Shown here: piece after piece, positions 12,861 to 25,122 of the stretch | How the letters are laid out: each line of letters opens with the position of its first letter | How positions within the stretch are numbered: the stretch's first letter is position 1 | Assembly (NCBI GenBank): GCA_947095585.1 | Contig: OX352762.1 | Coordinates: 29,116,669-29,180,668, forward strand | DNA: 64,000 nt | Reading direction: 5' to 3' | DNA from: Nephrocerus scutellatus | Taxonomy: Eukaryota; Arthropoda; Insecta; Diptera; Pipunculidae | Notes under the pieces: model-generated | The model's database searches: none | What the model saw: the letters and a program-made list of their open reading frames with translations, nothing else | Told to the model about the DNA's origin: nothing | Translations under genes and position numbers: made by a program

Positions 12861-14200
12861 GGTTTGATTCTTTTTAGTCTTCTCACTAGATTTGGATGTT
12901 CAAAGAGCGGGGTAGTCTCAGGGTTCGTGTGGTGGTGAAGTCGATCCCCATGCTTTTTGGCGAATCTATGTATTTCATTCAGTGCGCATTCCATGCCCAG
13001 GTCCCTGTGAAGGTCATCGTTGCAAATGTAGAAAAGTGCACTTACGATGTTTCTCGGCAGTAAGTCCATATGGGTTTTACGACTTACTTGTAAAGCAAAA
13101 CTCTATTTTATGTTGATAGGCAAAATTGTCTTCCTATCTCCTCTCTGTTTGTCTTGACATGGACTTTCCAACGAAATTTGGCATCCAAATACATACCAAG
13201 ATGCTCGTACATTGAACAATGAAATTTCGTACGGTATACCTTGGTTATTAATATATATATGTGCTCAACTTTTCATTTTATGAAATTAACATGTACTGAT
13301 TTTGATTCGTTTTATCGTAGCAATCGTGTTGTATTCTAGCGTCGAAATATCGTGAGTATACAGGAGTATATAGTGTTGACCCAAGAACGCTCTCTTAAAA
13401 TTTGTAGACTAATCCCTCATGCCAAACTTTTTCAAATGCTTGTGCTACATCGAGAAAGACTGTAGAACAAACTTTTTTCTCTTCAATCGCTTTTTCAACC
13501 ATGTTTATTATTCGGTGTACCTAATCAAGGGTTGAATGTTTCATTCGAAAGCCAAATTGGTGGTCTGGAATAATATGTTTCCCATCTATAGTTCGTAGCA
13601 GTCTATCAAAAAGTTTGGACACTGTTGGCGGCAAAGGTATTTACCTATGGTTCGTGAGGTGGTTTTCCCAGTTTGGTTATCATGTTAACTTCAGCTGTGG
13701 AACGTATTTTAATTTAAATGCGGCATTGAGGATACATGTAAGCTTCGAGACTTCTTTTTTGGGAGCTGTTTGAGAATATGACCAGTTATGATTTCAAATC
13801 CTGGCGCTTTTTTCACATTTAAAGCTTTTATTTCCCTTCTCACTTCAAATGGCGATGTGGTGCACTTCTTCTGTTAGTTCTTGGCTAAGCAAGTCATCAT
13901 ACTTCCCTGGGTTTCGTTTGAAAATTTCTTCCAAATACTCTGCAAATCTTTTAACTTTTTGTTTGTTTCTTTTAGCCCATCCTGTTGTTTGATTGGCATG
14001 AGAATTATTGGTCTCTTTAATTTCATATTATTGCTAGGTTTTTGTATGAAGGAATTAATTTGAGAATCTTTGAGTTCCTTAATTGTTCGTCTAACTTGTT
14101 GTACTAGATTATTTAACTTGATCTGTGATAAATTGCTCAAGCTCTAAATCAAGTTGCTCTGGTGTAGGTGTTACTATCATCTCTTGAAAAATTTGATTTG
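12860..14200 (-). pseudogene. Jockey-like LINE ORF2 relic (linker, RT, C-terminus)
   Basis: The minus strand reads a nearly colinear jockey RT in broken frames. 14140-13874 gives the pre-RT segment (KLNNLVQQVRRTIKEL, then YLKRPI-like text). 13850-13780 gives an IKALNVKKAPGFEIITGHIL-like block. 13530-13430 gives the STVFLDVAQAFEKVWH block with the first catalytic Asp. 13069-12860 gives the conserved C-terminus, with DDLHRDLGMECALNEIHRFAKKH followed by RRLKRIKPFEL. The palm between 13380 and 13200 is too decayed to read a YADD box. It abuts the CACATGTG-family repeat on its 3' side. Confidence 0.75.
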
Positions 14201-14714
14201 AAGCTTACCCAGTCGTTCGCAGACCAGTCCAGTAGTAGTAAGACCTGAATTACTTACATTCTGAAAAATGCTCACACTCTGGATAGGTGAATGTTCCGAG
14301 CTTAAATCATGGCTTTATCCAATTTGTAGAGAGACACTTGAGATATTTTTAACCATGAGGAATTCAATGAGATTTTTGTAATTGATTTTAAACTAACTTT
14401 CCATTGAGCTAAAGACTTAAACCTTTAAACATAGCTCAGACCTGGATGAACATTGAAAAATCACAAAAATAGACAACAAAATTAATTCAACGCGAGTTTG
14501 TAATTTATTTCAGATCAAAGCAAACTACTACGCACAATACTCGTTTTAAACGCTTTAAATTAAAAATTAATTTTTATTAGCTAGCATGTTTATTTTTATA
14601 ATGTAATGTTGCACCCTTATAATGCTTAGCATAGCTTTGGCGTTAAGAAATTAAGGAGAGAAAAAGATGAGATATCTATGCACTTGTATCTTAAATGACC
14701 GTATTGTGTGGCTA
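14201..14714. other. AT-rich spacer
   Basis: No motif recognised. The right-hand end of the jockey relic may extend a little into it (endonuclease C-terminus), but the text is too decayed to say. Confidence 0.4.
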
Positions 14715-15320
14715 AAGAAGGAACCCCTGAATTAGTTAGTACGTCCAAAGATAGGCCTAATGGTGGGATCGAGTTGTGGCACGGGTATTACGGATGGTTT
14801 CGAGAATGGGCGGGATGCATCTAGGTATTTGTTTTGAACATAGCTTTTATTTACGTCACCGGATAGGAGATCATAAATTAAAGAGAGTCGGGGACAAAAC
14901 ATAGAAAAAAACAGAATTTTGGAGAACACCCACGTTTATGTGGTGAACATTTTAAAACCGCCTAATACGACCTGTATTGAACTGTCAAAAAGGTAGTTAC
15001 TAGTCCAATCAAGCAGAGTCTTATCAATTCCATAGCCATTCATTTTCGAGGAGAGAGCTTAATCCCAGGCTCCATCAAATGACTTGGAAATATCAAGTGC
15101 AATAACTTTGCTTTGACCAAACTTGTGAATAGACTAGTTCTACTTTTCGGTGAGATATGATATGCTTTCATATCACATTTAGAACGTTGCCTTCGAAAGC
15201 CGTACTACTGGTCGCTATGTATTTCACCTGAAGGTATTGCATTAGATTGCTTTTAATCAGCGTTTGCATGACTTTAGAAAGTATGGATTTTAGCGCAATG
15301 GGTCGAGGAAAGAGATGAGG
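14715..15320 (-). pseudogene. LINE reverse transcriptase scrap
   Basis: The minus strand holds an IALKSILSKVMQTLIKSN-like thumb approach near 15240-15300, a TAFEGNVLN-like stretch near 15190, a VIALDISKSFDGAWD block near 15065-15110 (first RT Asp) and an FCPRLSLIYDLLS block near 14860-14900. The last corresponds to the GVPQGSVLSPTLF...INDLL region. Frames switch between blocks and no YADD box is readable. It differs from the jockey relic next door, so it is a separate LINE insertion. The clade is uncertain. Confidence 0.55.
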
Positions 15321-15324
15321 GTTC

Positions 15325-15640
15325 TCATTTTTAAATTCTCTATATTAACTTCACTTGCCCGTGGGTCGTCGGTCGTCTGTCGTGGATTCTTGCGATCAAT
15401 TTTTAACCCACTTCCCATAGCCCGATTTTATTGAAATTTTGCACACATGTGTATTTCCGGAGACAACACTTTCTATTAAATTTTGAGGCCCCTCGGGCTG
15501 CGGGATTCGAGCATTTTCAATTTTAACATCTGATTCGATGATTTTCTCCTACAATAAATAAATGGCCCAGGATCGAGGGGCTCCCATATCAATTTCTGCG
15601 ATTAGAGAATTTAGATGAAAAATTTTAATTTTTATGGGTT
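15325..15640 (+). repeat. CACATGTG-family interspersed repeat
   Basis: It begins with the TAAATTCTCTATATTAAC end and carries the CACACATGTGTATTTCCG core at about 15441. It ends with the opposite family terminus, ATTAGAGAATTTAGATGAAA near 15601, seen also near 62786. The two ends share an inverted TAAATTCTCT / AGAGAATTTA motif. Confidence 0.65.
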
Positions 15641-15796
15641 GTTTTTTTTAATTCTGCTCTAGCAGTATTATCCGGGTAAATGGTATGATAGACTTTATAC
15701 CCTATGATTTTAATAAATTATTCTTTGGTGAAGTGAGATTCGGAAACGAGACATACGTTAATAAAACATTTGGATACATTATTGAATTAAAGTTTT

Positions 15797-16092
15797 TTTT
15801 TATTTTACTTTATTTTATTTTATTTTATTTTATTTTATTTTATTTTATTTTATTTTATTTTATTTTATTTTATTTTATTTTATTTTATTTTATTTTATTT
15901 TATTTTATTTTATTTTATTTTATTTTATTTTATTTTATTTTACTTTATTTTATTTTTATTTTATTTTATTTTATTTTATTTTATTTTATTTTATTTTATT
16001 TTATTTTATTTTATTTTATTTTATTTTATTTTTTTATTATTTTATTTTATTTTATTTTATTTTATTTTATTTTATTTTTTTATTATTATTTT
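15797..16092 (+). repeat. (ATTTT)n pentanucleotide microsatellite
   Basis: About 290 bp of nearly perfect TATTT/ATTTT units, interrupted by a few single-base changes (near 15943, 15953, 16030 and 16075). The 5-base period keeps a frame open and creates a false 154-codon Tyr/Phe/Ile/Leu peptide. Confidence 0.97.
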
Positions 16093-16149
16093 ATTTATAT
16101 TTATTACTTTGCTAATGTCGTTTTTTTAAGCTTTCATTTCGCTTTATAG

Positions 16150-17750
16150 AAATCTGAGTCGGAGCAGAGATTTTTTCACAGCAAATCGAAAAAGAAAGAT
16201 GAGAATCGTTTGTTTACATTGTTTTGTTGTTGTTGTTGTTGTAGTTACTTAAAAGAGGGCTTAATCTCCAAAAAAAAAGATCTCCGATCAGGTTAAAAGA
16301 ACAAACGACGACTTGGCAGCAAAAAGCACTTTTTTTTTTTTTAAATTCGAATTCTATATAAGAGAACAATGCAAATGCTCATTCAAATATTTAGCAATTA
16401 GGAAATTATCGAGAAGTTAGGCGCGATAGCGCTCACTGGGTTTGCTGGCAGCACCCTGTACATCTAGTTATAAATAAAAAACCTAATGGTTTGTTCTTAG
16501 ACAAAAAAAATTAAACAATTTTATAAGATGCAATAAGATGCCTACAAAGCAGAATTCTAAAAATAAATAAATGCATTTGGTACTTTGAGCCAAGGATCTC
16601 ACAGCCGATTTTTATTCCAATAGACAATCTCCAACCATATGTATCACACTAACATCTAGATGTGGAGACTAATAATAATCTTAACACATATTTTTATGTG
16701 TGGTGACAAAAATAATGCAGCTCCAACATTTGCGCCAGCAGAGCCACGGAAAAAACAACTTGGGTTTAGGTTTGGTGTGAGTGTTCGCGTTCGCGTTTGA
16801 AAGAATTTCTGATTAAAGTATGTGCGTGGAATGTCCGCGTGGGGATCGTTTGTAGCACCGCTTGGCACTCTTGTCATCTGTGCAGCATGTGATTATGTAT
16901 ATATATAATGTCAAGGGCTGATGACTCAGTCGAGGTTATTGAACTGTGACATGAGTTGGTATGGTTTCGATTTCGTAGCTGGTGCTCTGCATGTTAATCG
17001 GACATTATGACTACCTAATTGATAATTGGGGAATGCGAACGCTTCAACCATTTTTCGCACTATTTAATGGTATTCTTGTAAAAAAAACGGATACTAATAA
17101 GTATAATTTAATGTGATAATTAGTTAATGTGTTTTCTTTTTTAAAATTAGATGAATGTTAAAAAGATTTAATTAAAGCAAAATAAAGTTCCTGTACAAAG
17201 AGCCCTAACTATTTTACTGAAAGTCAACCAAAACTTTTCAGAAGAGTTCAATAGTTTGATGTGTTGTCTAGGTCTGACTAGACCTCACAGATTACTTAAG
17301 GTACAGTCACATCCAAAGACATTTTTTCTTCTATGATGCATTTAAAATAATTTTATCGGAATCGGTTGGGACATTTTGCGCGGAAAAATTATGTATGCTT
17401 TCGCAGCTATGCAAGAACTATTTTTATTTTTTTTTTATTTTATTAAATTGGATATATTATATTAATTTAATTCTCTTTTATTAAAATATAACGTTAAGGA
17501 AAAAGACCACAAAACTGTAAATAAAGGTCTCATAGTTCAGAAAGTTTGATTCTAGTGATAGATACCTATCTGCTTTTTGGTCTGTACAATTCTGCTTTAT
17601 CTGGTTGAATTTGTGACTACTTCAACCGAATATCTGGCTATTCACCCAGCCGGGAGCTATATCTTGTATTCGTCCTTCAACATACACTATGCTAGTGATT
17701 TCTTCGCTGCAAAATTTTCCTTAATTGCAGAATCTGATGTCAAATGTATT
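16150..17750. other. AT-rich intergenic DNA
   Basis: No gene recognised. A short (GTT)n tract lies at about 16222-16241 and poly-T tracts at 16330 and 17420. Confidence 0.5.
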
Positions 17751-17756
17751 AAGCAC

Positions 17757-18930
17757 TCATACAGTTGCGATCACAGAGAAGATGGCTTTGTATTTGCTTA
17801 CAACAAACACGTTTTCCTTTATTTTTTCATTGTGTTCTTGCGGTAAATAGCAGTGGAAACTATCTAGCAAACTTAGCAGGTGAACGTAAAACTCATTTAA
17901 GATATCATCATGCATTATTGAGTCTATTTCTTTATTAAATTCTTTGATCAGTGTAAAGCTATCTAGATTTTGATATTTTATTGATTTTCCCAAAATTAAA
18001 TTTTCGTTTTAAACTCTTTTACTTTGTCGCTGGCCTAGACTTATAATCAACAATCACTTTTTTTAAAATATCTACCATATATGCCATTACACAACCTAGG
18101 TTCTAACTTCAGCCCTCATTTCAAAGAGCCGAGTCAAATGTTTTTCACGAGGAAGCCAGCTTAATTCTGCGTGAAGAAGTAAAGGCATGTGCAGACTACC
18201 CATGTCATCGCACAATAGCCTTGTATTCTTAGGTCGCAACCTACGAAGTTTATTATATTCACACTTTCGTCCAAGATGGGTTTTCAGCAAGGGCATGGGG
18301 GTGGAGTACGCAACGAATACTGCGGCATTCTTCGACATTTTGTCTTATTCTTTAGATGGCACCGGACGTTTTTTTCAGTCATGGTATTAGCACCGTCTGT
18401 GCAAACATCAGCACAGCTAATCCATTGAATGTTAGATGTTACTGACTTTAAAAAAATATTCTATTAATTTAAAAATTTCAGGAAAAGTTATAGTAGTTTG
18501 AAACGGCTTATAGAAAGGCAGATCTTCTAGAAAAATCTGTAGGTATAGGTAGCGCGCAAAAACTTTTAAAATTGTCAACCATGCAGCATCTACTGATTCA
18601 TCCATTTGCATTGAAAATGTTGTGAGGTTTATTCGTAAGACTGAAGTTGCTTTTACATGCTCTTCTAATTCCGCGACTCGTCGCGATATTGTTTTCTTTA
18701 TCAAAGGAACAATGTAAACAAGTGTCTTGGCTTTTCCATCCAACACCACCCAACATACATACAACAGTGTCAATGGCTTGATTAAATTTTCATCAATTGT
18801 ATGGGCTTTGCCAGTTTGAGCAACTCGGTAACTGAATTAGTAGGAAGTCTTAAAGCTATAATTTTTTGTGATTTTGTAAGCTCACCCCACTTCATTTCAG
18901 ATGGTTTATACTTGCATTTAAAGTGACAAG
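17757..18930 (-). pseudogene. hAT transposase relic (SCAND3/ZBED5-like)
   Basis: Minus-strand pieces read colinearly like the ZBED5/SCAND3 branch of hAT transposases. First comes a KCKYKPSEMKWGELTKSQK region near 18840-18910. Then 18773-18432 holds MQMDESVDAAWLTILKVFAR and EDLPFYKPFQTT, the DES(T/V)D block containing the first catalytic Asp of hAT enzymes. Then 18338-18096 holds LLCDDMGSLHMPLLLHAE and WLPREKHLTRLFEMR, and 17993-17757 holds a LLSLLDSFHCYLP region. The segment between 18432 and 18338 has lost the CTDGA block, and frames shift between pieces. I could not find terminal repeats or an 8-bp duplication. Confidence 0.72.
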
Positions 18931-18965
18931 TCATAGTTCCGAACAGTGTTAGGTAGGCAATGTTA

Positions 18966-19060
18966 AATAATAATAATAATAATATTCGGTGTGACAGACC
19001 GTTGGTCCAAGGCCTAGCTTCTCGCGACCATTTGGGTTGTGCATGTATATTTTAGGACAC
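18966..19060 (-). repeat. Possible SINE or LINE 3' end with (AAT)n tail
   Basis: A run of AAT units (about 18966-18982) is followed by a TTCGGTGTGACAGACCGTTGG stretch. It resembles the start of the SINE at 25123-25230, where an AAT-rich tail is followed by CCGCGCGACAGACC. This is weak evidence. Confidence 0.35.
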
Positions 19061-19641
19061 AAATGAAAGGGACCTACAATTTAAGGCAAATAGCAACATA
19101 TTTTTTGTCTCTATGATTTACATTGCCAGCTCGTAAACTACATTTCATTCAAATCACAGAAACCTTCGAATGAGCTGGTCAATCAATTCGTATTGAAAGG
19201 CTAGATAACAATTGGTTTAGTTTTTTTATCAAAGCGGTAAATGCAGTATATAAAACGGTTTAATTTGTTTCATTTATATGTTTTTTTTTTTGTAAGATTA
19301 GCCTTTTTTATTGTAAAAAATCACTGAAGTGTATACATTATTTTGTTACAATTTGTTCTACTTAGCGATGCGAAACAATTCCTTTGTGCTAAGTTGATTT
19401 ATTTTTAGAACCGCAAGTTTTATAGCGAATTTTTATATTAGATACTGAATAGGCCTGTAACTGGAATACCCGTAATTCGCCAATTTCATTTGCGGTGCTG
19501 TCTATAAAATTTTCGCATATCCATTAATGTATTATAAGCAAGTTTTATGTTCCATCACTATAGCTAGCAAAAATATCAGTTTTATCGTAACCATTGTTTA
19601 TTTTATTTATGATCAATTCGATTTTCATTTTTTTATTAAAT
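19061..19641. other. AT-rich spacer
   Basis: No gene or repeat recognised. Confidence 0.45.
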
Positions 19642-20110
19642 TCTCTATATTAACACTGGCTTGCTGGTCAGATCTTGTGATCAATTTTTAACCCACTTCC
19701 CAAACTCCGATTTTATTGAAATTTTGCATACATGTATATTTCTGGTGACAATACTTTCTATTCAAATTTGAGAGTGATCGGGCCGCGGGGTCGGGGCTCC
19801 CATACAACTCCCCCCCATATAGCGGCAACAAATCATGTCCTACTATGATGACTGTGTTCAGTGTGTGTGCTGCGCTGTAAGCAGAGGTCAAAAGACCCCC
19901 AAAAGACCCTAAAAAGGCCCACAAGGATTCTCACCCAACTCCCTAAAAGACCCACAAAAGACCTTCAAAAAACCACCAAAAGACCCTCAAAAGACCTACA
20001 AAAGACCCGAAAAAGGACCCTCATTTCAAATAGCTATTCACAAAATAACAAAACGATCACAAAGAAATTTATTGAAAGTTGGACAGGACAACGTCTGTCG
20101 GGTCAGCTAG
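19642..20110 (+). mobile_element. Helitron-like non-autonomous element
   Basis: It starts with the family end TCTCTATATTAAC and passes through the shared body (CAATTTTTAACCCACTTCCC, ATACATGTATATTTCTGG). It then runs into an AAAAGACCC minisatellite and ends in a short hairpin (GACAG at 20082-20086 pairing CTGTC at 20095-20099) with CTAG at 20107-20110. A hairpin a few bases before CTRR is the Helitron 3' signature, and a central minisatellite is typical of Helentron-derived DINE/HINE elements. T precedes the element and T follows it, as for Helentron insertion between two Ts. It has no coding capacity. Confidence 0.55.
19888..20015 (+). repeat. AAAAGACCC minisatellite
   Basis: Degenerate head-to-tail units of about 10-12 bases around CCCTCAAAAGACC. 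Related arrays lie at 24235-24535, 36860-37790 and, inverted, 40256-40322. Confidence 0.8.
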
Positions 20111-21494
20111 TATATTTATAAAAAAAGCGATAGACCATTACAATGTAACTCTCAAAAGGCCAATTAGTCAAACCTCGTAAATTGGTTTTCAGATACCTGT
20201 ATATCAAATGCCATTGTAAAACTATAGGAATGCTCTACGACTGCAATTTTATTTTCATAAAAGCATTTGTTGGAGTATTCGAGTTTTTTATTTGTAGCTT
20301 AGAGCAAAACAATTTTTTCCCTATCTTCAAATGCCATGAATACCCTGTCATTTTGAAAGCTTACTAATGGCTTTGGTTAAGGGTTTGGAGTACGCAAATT
20401 GAAATCCTCATAAATTCAATTTGCTTTTAAAAAACTTGAAATTCCATTTCTTTTTGAAATGATAGGAAATAAACATGAAACGCTGATGTTTTGTTTTTGT
20501 AGTTTTTGTAAAAAAAAAGAAATCATTTGCTTTTACATTATTGTCGTATGGTGGGAGCTCATTTTAAGCAGGGCATATGAATCTACCAGAGTATCAAATG
20601 TAAGTTCAATAGCTGATATTATTCCTTGCTAGATGCATTTCTTTTCAGCATTCCCTCTTTGTGTTTTTCGTTTTTTTTCTCCCGAGTGCACGAAGAACAT
20701 TCGCTTAGGTATTCCAGCCTAAAAGAGGCATACATAATGTGATTTTTACGGGATTGACATTCTAGCTTTTTACTGATTACGCGATTTTATTTTAATTCAA
20801 GAGTTTTGATAACAAAAAGTTGCTAGTTTATTTTATTATTCTAGTTTTCTTTGTTTTTTTTTAACTTAAAAACAAATTTACTAAGCAACTGAAATAAAAT
20901 TAATTTCTTATTTAGTGTATTTTATCATCCAAAGGCTTTGGGTTAATAGGATAAAAAAATACCAACATAACTACCCCGTCTATTTGCCTATTAGCACTGA
21001 AAACACTTTTCAAAGATTGATAAAGTTATGAAAATCTGAAGAGAAAAGTATTGGATTAAACTGTGTACCTATGTTACCGTTCCTCTTTTGCGGCTCCATT
21101 GTTTCACTTTACAAGCAAAGAGGTTGAGAGCAATTCCTAAAATAAATGCGCCGCGTGGGTGGAGAACGGCAATCATTGGTTTATCGATATAAATATACGA
21201 TGCATATAGCGTATATGTATGCGTATATGATTAAATAAATACATTGGTATATTTTGGATACGGCTTTAGGAAAACATGAACCCAGTCCTATAGTAAGTAT
21301 CTATGAACTTCCCTTTATGTAGAGGGAATAATACGAAGCATTTATGCGCCTTCAGTATCAATTCTGACTGCTGGAAGTACGATTGAACCTCACGTGGTAG
21401 CTCCCAGGTAGCACCAAAAATATAAAAGTTAAATAATCGCGCTGTACTCTTTAAAGTAAGTTTGGCGCTAGCCCAACAACCTTTAAAATGAGTT
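20111..21494. other. AT-rich intergenic DNA
   Basis: No gene recognised. The open frame at 20182-20367 has no family motif. Confidence 0.5.
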
Positions 21495-22761
21495 ATGGGG
21501 GATATAAACCATAGTTTACATGAACACATTAATGACAACGGACAACGAGTCATAGAGATGGCAGGAAGTAAGAATTTGGTCGTTGTGAGCACAACGTTTT
21601 CGCGTAAGAATATTCACTCATTCAGAACTTCAGGTGTACTGAAGGAGACATTCGCAACCAGATAAACCACATGTTGATAGACCACCATTACAACCCAAAC
21701 CAACGTCGGCAAGGACCACTAATTTTTTGGTATAGTGCTCTGAGCGCAGATTGCATTACCATAAAAGACTGCATCTGCGAATTAGATTCGTGTTTAAACG
21801 GCTGCTGTTCACAACGTGTGTGTGGTCAAGCGATGGTACTAGCCATAAATGCAGAAAAAGTAATTTCCTGGGCTGAGAATCCGGGCTTAAAAAAGAAACA
21901 CTGCTGCTTCCATCTTAGAAAATAGTCGTAAGTATCGGAATGACTGATTTGATGATGAGAGTAAGCTAGCAGCTGAACGTGAATGTATCATTGAAGAATT
22001 GTGTGTATCGAGCACTTCAACAATTTAATAAAACGCGGGCACGCGAAGAAAAATAATTAAGGTGCTCAGAAAATATGAAAAAATAGTTCACTGACGAAAG
22101 AAAGTAGCCTGGCAGCAGGAATTGGAGGCTCCACTAATGACCGACGACCACACACCCAAGCATAGACGAAGTTAGCAGAGGGATAAATCGGCAAAAAAAA
22201 CAAAGTTTGGATGACTAATTAAATATGGATAGACCGTCATGAAGCGATTCATAAAGTAATAGTATAAGCATGAGAGGAAAAAACTATACCATAAGACTGT
22301 AGAAGAGGCATCCTGTGCCTCATAAATACAAATGAAGATATTTAAACGTACAGCAATTATCGTGGTAAAACGTTGTTGAGTACTGCGTATAAGATTTTCT
22401 CCTCTATCCCTCAAGACACGATAGCCAAATACACTAAAGTTAATTTTGGCTCATATCAGTTCGGCTTCATTCCAGACAAATCAATAGCTCATCAGATTTT
22501 GACCGTTAGGTATGTGATGGAAAAATGTGAGTTTCCAAACTCCCAGCTGTTCATAGACGTTGAAGCTTTCCATAATAGCGTGCCAGATGAGAGAATTCGG
22601 CATCCCATATAAAGTGACACGACTATTTAGGTTGACCAGGACTAATGTTACAAACCAAGTAAAGAAACCAAGTAAAGATATCCGGATCACTATCAAACTC
22701 ATTCGAAGATAATACCAGGCTCCGATAAGAGGATGGACTGTGCTACAACCTCTTCAACCTG
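21495..22761 (+). pseudogene. RTE-like LINE relic, copy B
   Basis: The same family as copy A but more decayed. Endonuclease text starts at about 21495 with GQRVIEMAGSKNLVVV near 21541 and a degenerate copy of the DHVLIDCRHN block near 21665. RT text resumes near 22365 with LLSTAYKIFSSIPQD, FGFIPDKSIAHQILTVRYVM near 22460 and FIDVEAFHNS near 22552, where the FIDFKAAYD block has lost a residue. It stops at about 22761 at the equivalent of FNLALE, before the YADD box, where a different repeat begins. Numerous stops show it is dead. Confidence 0.7.
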
Positions 22762-22764
22762 CAT

Positions 22765-22860
22765 ATTTTTGGTGTTTCTGGGACTCGAACTTCGAACCTC
22801 CTCCCGCGCCACGAGATAATTTTGTCCATCTAGATATTGGCATTGATAAAAGAAAACCGA
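22765..22860 (-). repeat. tRNA-like (SINE?) fragment
   Basis: The minus strand reads GGAGGTTCGAAGTTCGAGTC, which contains a tRNA T-arm/B-box-like GTTCGAGTCC. No convincing A box or acceptor stem is present, so it is at most a SINE head fragment. Confidence 0.3.
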
Positions 22861-22861
22861 A

Positions 22862-23221
22862 TACATTTCAATTGTCTGTCTGTCACATTTGAAATGTTTA
22901 GGCCAACCACGGTAATTACGCTTGATAATGGTTTTTAAATTTGATTTCCTCCCTTTCAATTTATCTGCGGTCTGATTTTTTTGTTATTAATATTAGAAGA
23001 ATTTGATAAATGTCCAATTAAAAATTTATTAAAAAAATAAATACCTAAATTTTAATTTGTTTTCTTTCACTTTCAGGAATAAGTTTTTCAATGTTCTTGT
23101 TTCCACTGTGCTGACAACGACGAATAATATCGCATCTGGATTTTTCAGCGTTTTCAGTAATTGCTACTCCCCCCAAAAAGGAAAAGAAAGAAAAAATTCG
23201 AGGTGAGTTTCGACAAAAACC
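22862..23221. other. Spacer
   Basis: Nothing recognised. Confidence 0.4.
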
Positions 23222-23480
23222 ATTCTTTTATTAAATTCTATTTATTCTCTTTTTTAACTTCCCGAGCCCGTTTGTCAGTGGCTGGCTGGCCAAATTTTGT
23301 GATCTATTTTTAAAGCACTTTCGATAGCTCGATTTTATTGAAACTTTGAACACATGTGTATTCAACATTTTCTAATAAAATTTGGAAGTGATCAGGCCAC
23401 AGGGTCGGGGGAATCCCATATATTTTTTTTCGTACACATGTCTATCTCCGATGACAACACTTTTTGTAAAAGTTGGAAGT
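23222..23480 (+). repeat. CACATGTG-family interspersed repeat
   Basis: Diverged copy. It has TTAAATTCT at the start, the GATTTTATTGAAACTTTGAA body, AACACATGTGTATTC at about 23348 and GTACACATGTCTATCTCCG at about 23432. The variant cores about 85 bases apart show the internal sub-repeat structure of the family. Confidence 0.6.
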
Positions 23481-23481
23481 T

Positions 23482-24234
23482 ATTTTTTTTAAACACTTTT
23501 TTTTAACTTAATTTCTCTAATAGTTTGGGTCAAATCTTTCAAATCATTTTTCAATTCTTTTACCAATTCGATCCGTTTAAAATTTTGCATACATATTTGC
23601 TTTCAACGCCATACTCGTGAGACGTGTTTGACGAGTATGACTAGTGGGACGCGTCTGGTATGTCGACGCATGTAATGTGTCATCGCGTGAGATATTTCAT
23701 CGCGTGTAATCTAATCCCTAATTCATTCATTCAATTTCTAATTAAATAAGAGACAAGAGATTGTTCAGAACTTTTACATAGTAGCCTCTTTCATAAACGA
23801 AAACGAACCTGTCTTATTTTGGAACGGGATCTCTGGGTCAATGGATCACATATACGATTTTTCAAGTTGCTATGCATTCTCTTTATCTAGAGTCTAGAAT
23901 GAGAACGCGAATCAACAACGCGCGAAGTGCTCTCATTTCATCTAGTGGCGCAGTTGAGCGCGAGAGTTGAGCATGTGAGGGAAGCGAAGCGCCCCCAACA
24001 GCTAGTATAATATAAAAAAACCAATTGAAATTTTCTAATTGGAGGCACATGTGTGGAAAGTTTAAATAAAATTGGGGTAATTTTGAATAAAATGTGTGAG
24101 TACTGCGACTCACGAAAATTGATGTAAACATGGGAGTTCATATCAGCAGTACGATTTTGTTCGTAAACGGAGTGTGATAACGTGAGAGTTTTAGTTCTAA
24201 GTGGTGTTTTAGATTGACGGGATCAACATGTTCT
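23482..24234. other. Repeat-derived spacer
   Basis: A second Helitron-like 3' end may lie at 23985-24003 (GCCCCCAACAGCTAG followed by T), matching the CAGCTAG|T ending at 20110. GGAGGCACATGTGTGGAAA at 24042 recalls the family core. No gene recognised. Confidence 0.4.
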
Positions 24235-24535
24235 GCAAAAGACACAAAAAAAACGAAACAAAATAACAAGGATGCCACAAAACCTCTAAAAGACACAACT
24301 CATAACCCCCTTAAGACCTCAATAAGCCCTTAAGACCGCCATACGATTCCATTAAAGACGTCCTCAAAACGCCCTAAGGATATCTCTATAAACCTCCTTA
24401 AGTCCCATAAGATACTACACTCAAGACCCCCTTCAAGGCCCTCAAAAGACCGTCTCAAACCCCCCTCTAGACCACACTGAATATCCTCTCAAAACCCCAT
24501 CAGTACCACATTAAGACCTTCCAAAATTTCACAGA
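24235..24535 (+). repeat. CCTCAAAAGACC minisatellite
   Basis: About 300 bp of degenerate pyrimidine-rich units on the plus strand (CCCTCAAAAGACC, CCCCTTAAGACC), immediately followed by a CACATGTG-family core variant (GGAGATACACATATG at about 24549). This adjacency repeats that at 19642-20110 and 36483-37790. Confidence 0.8.
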
Positions 24536-24559
24536 AAGTGTTGTCACCGGAGATACACA

Positions 24560-25122
24560 TATGTTCAAGTTTTGAATAAATAAATTAAATTAAATTCCTC
24601 ACAGGAACTTTTGATGTATAAATTTTTTTATAAGTTTTGTACTGCGCTTGTTAATGCAGACAGTCTGACACTTGAACAGCAAAATTTCCTTTATAAACCT
24701 GTTTTTTATATTGACCTAAAGTTTTAGAATTTTTTAATTCCCAGCGCCCAATTTTTTTATGTAATATATCGTTGGCTTAATAGGAAAACCAAGTAACTTT
24801 AAAATTTCAAATTTCACAGAAAGAACGAAACTTTCTTTCTATGCGTAGCTGTTACGAACTAGATATATCTAATATCTACACTTTAATTTATTATAATACT
24901 GTTATGTTATTTGGGCTTCCTAGAGCTCGTAATAAAATCTGTAAACAAAAACACAATATAAGTGTGAATTTATCACAATTTATAACTTTAATTAACAAAG
25001 AGCAAAATTTCAGAAACTACACTGGTGATTACTTATTTACTTATAATAACACTAATATCCACTTCTATTCACTTATGGGGTAGCTCTATCTACTTTTCAA
25101 TTAGTCTGGTTGAATTACAAAT
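24560..25122. other. AT-rich spacer
   Basis: Nothing recognised. The open frame at 24841-25083 has no family motif. Confidence 0.4.

Noticed and set aside
15685..16149. 154-codon Phe/Tyr/Ile/Leu-rich open frame
   Set aside because: It is a translation of the ATTTT microsatellite, whose 5-base period is stop-free in this frame.
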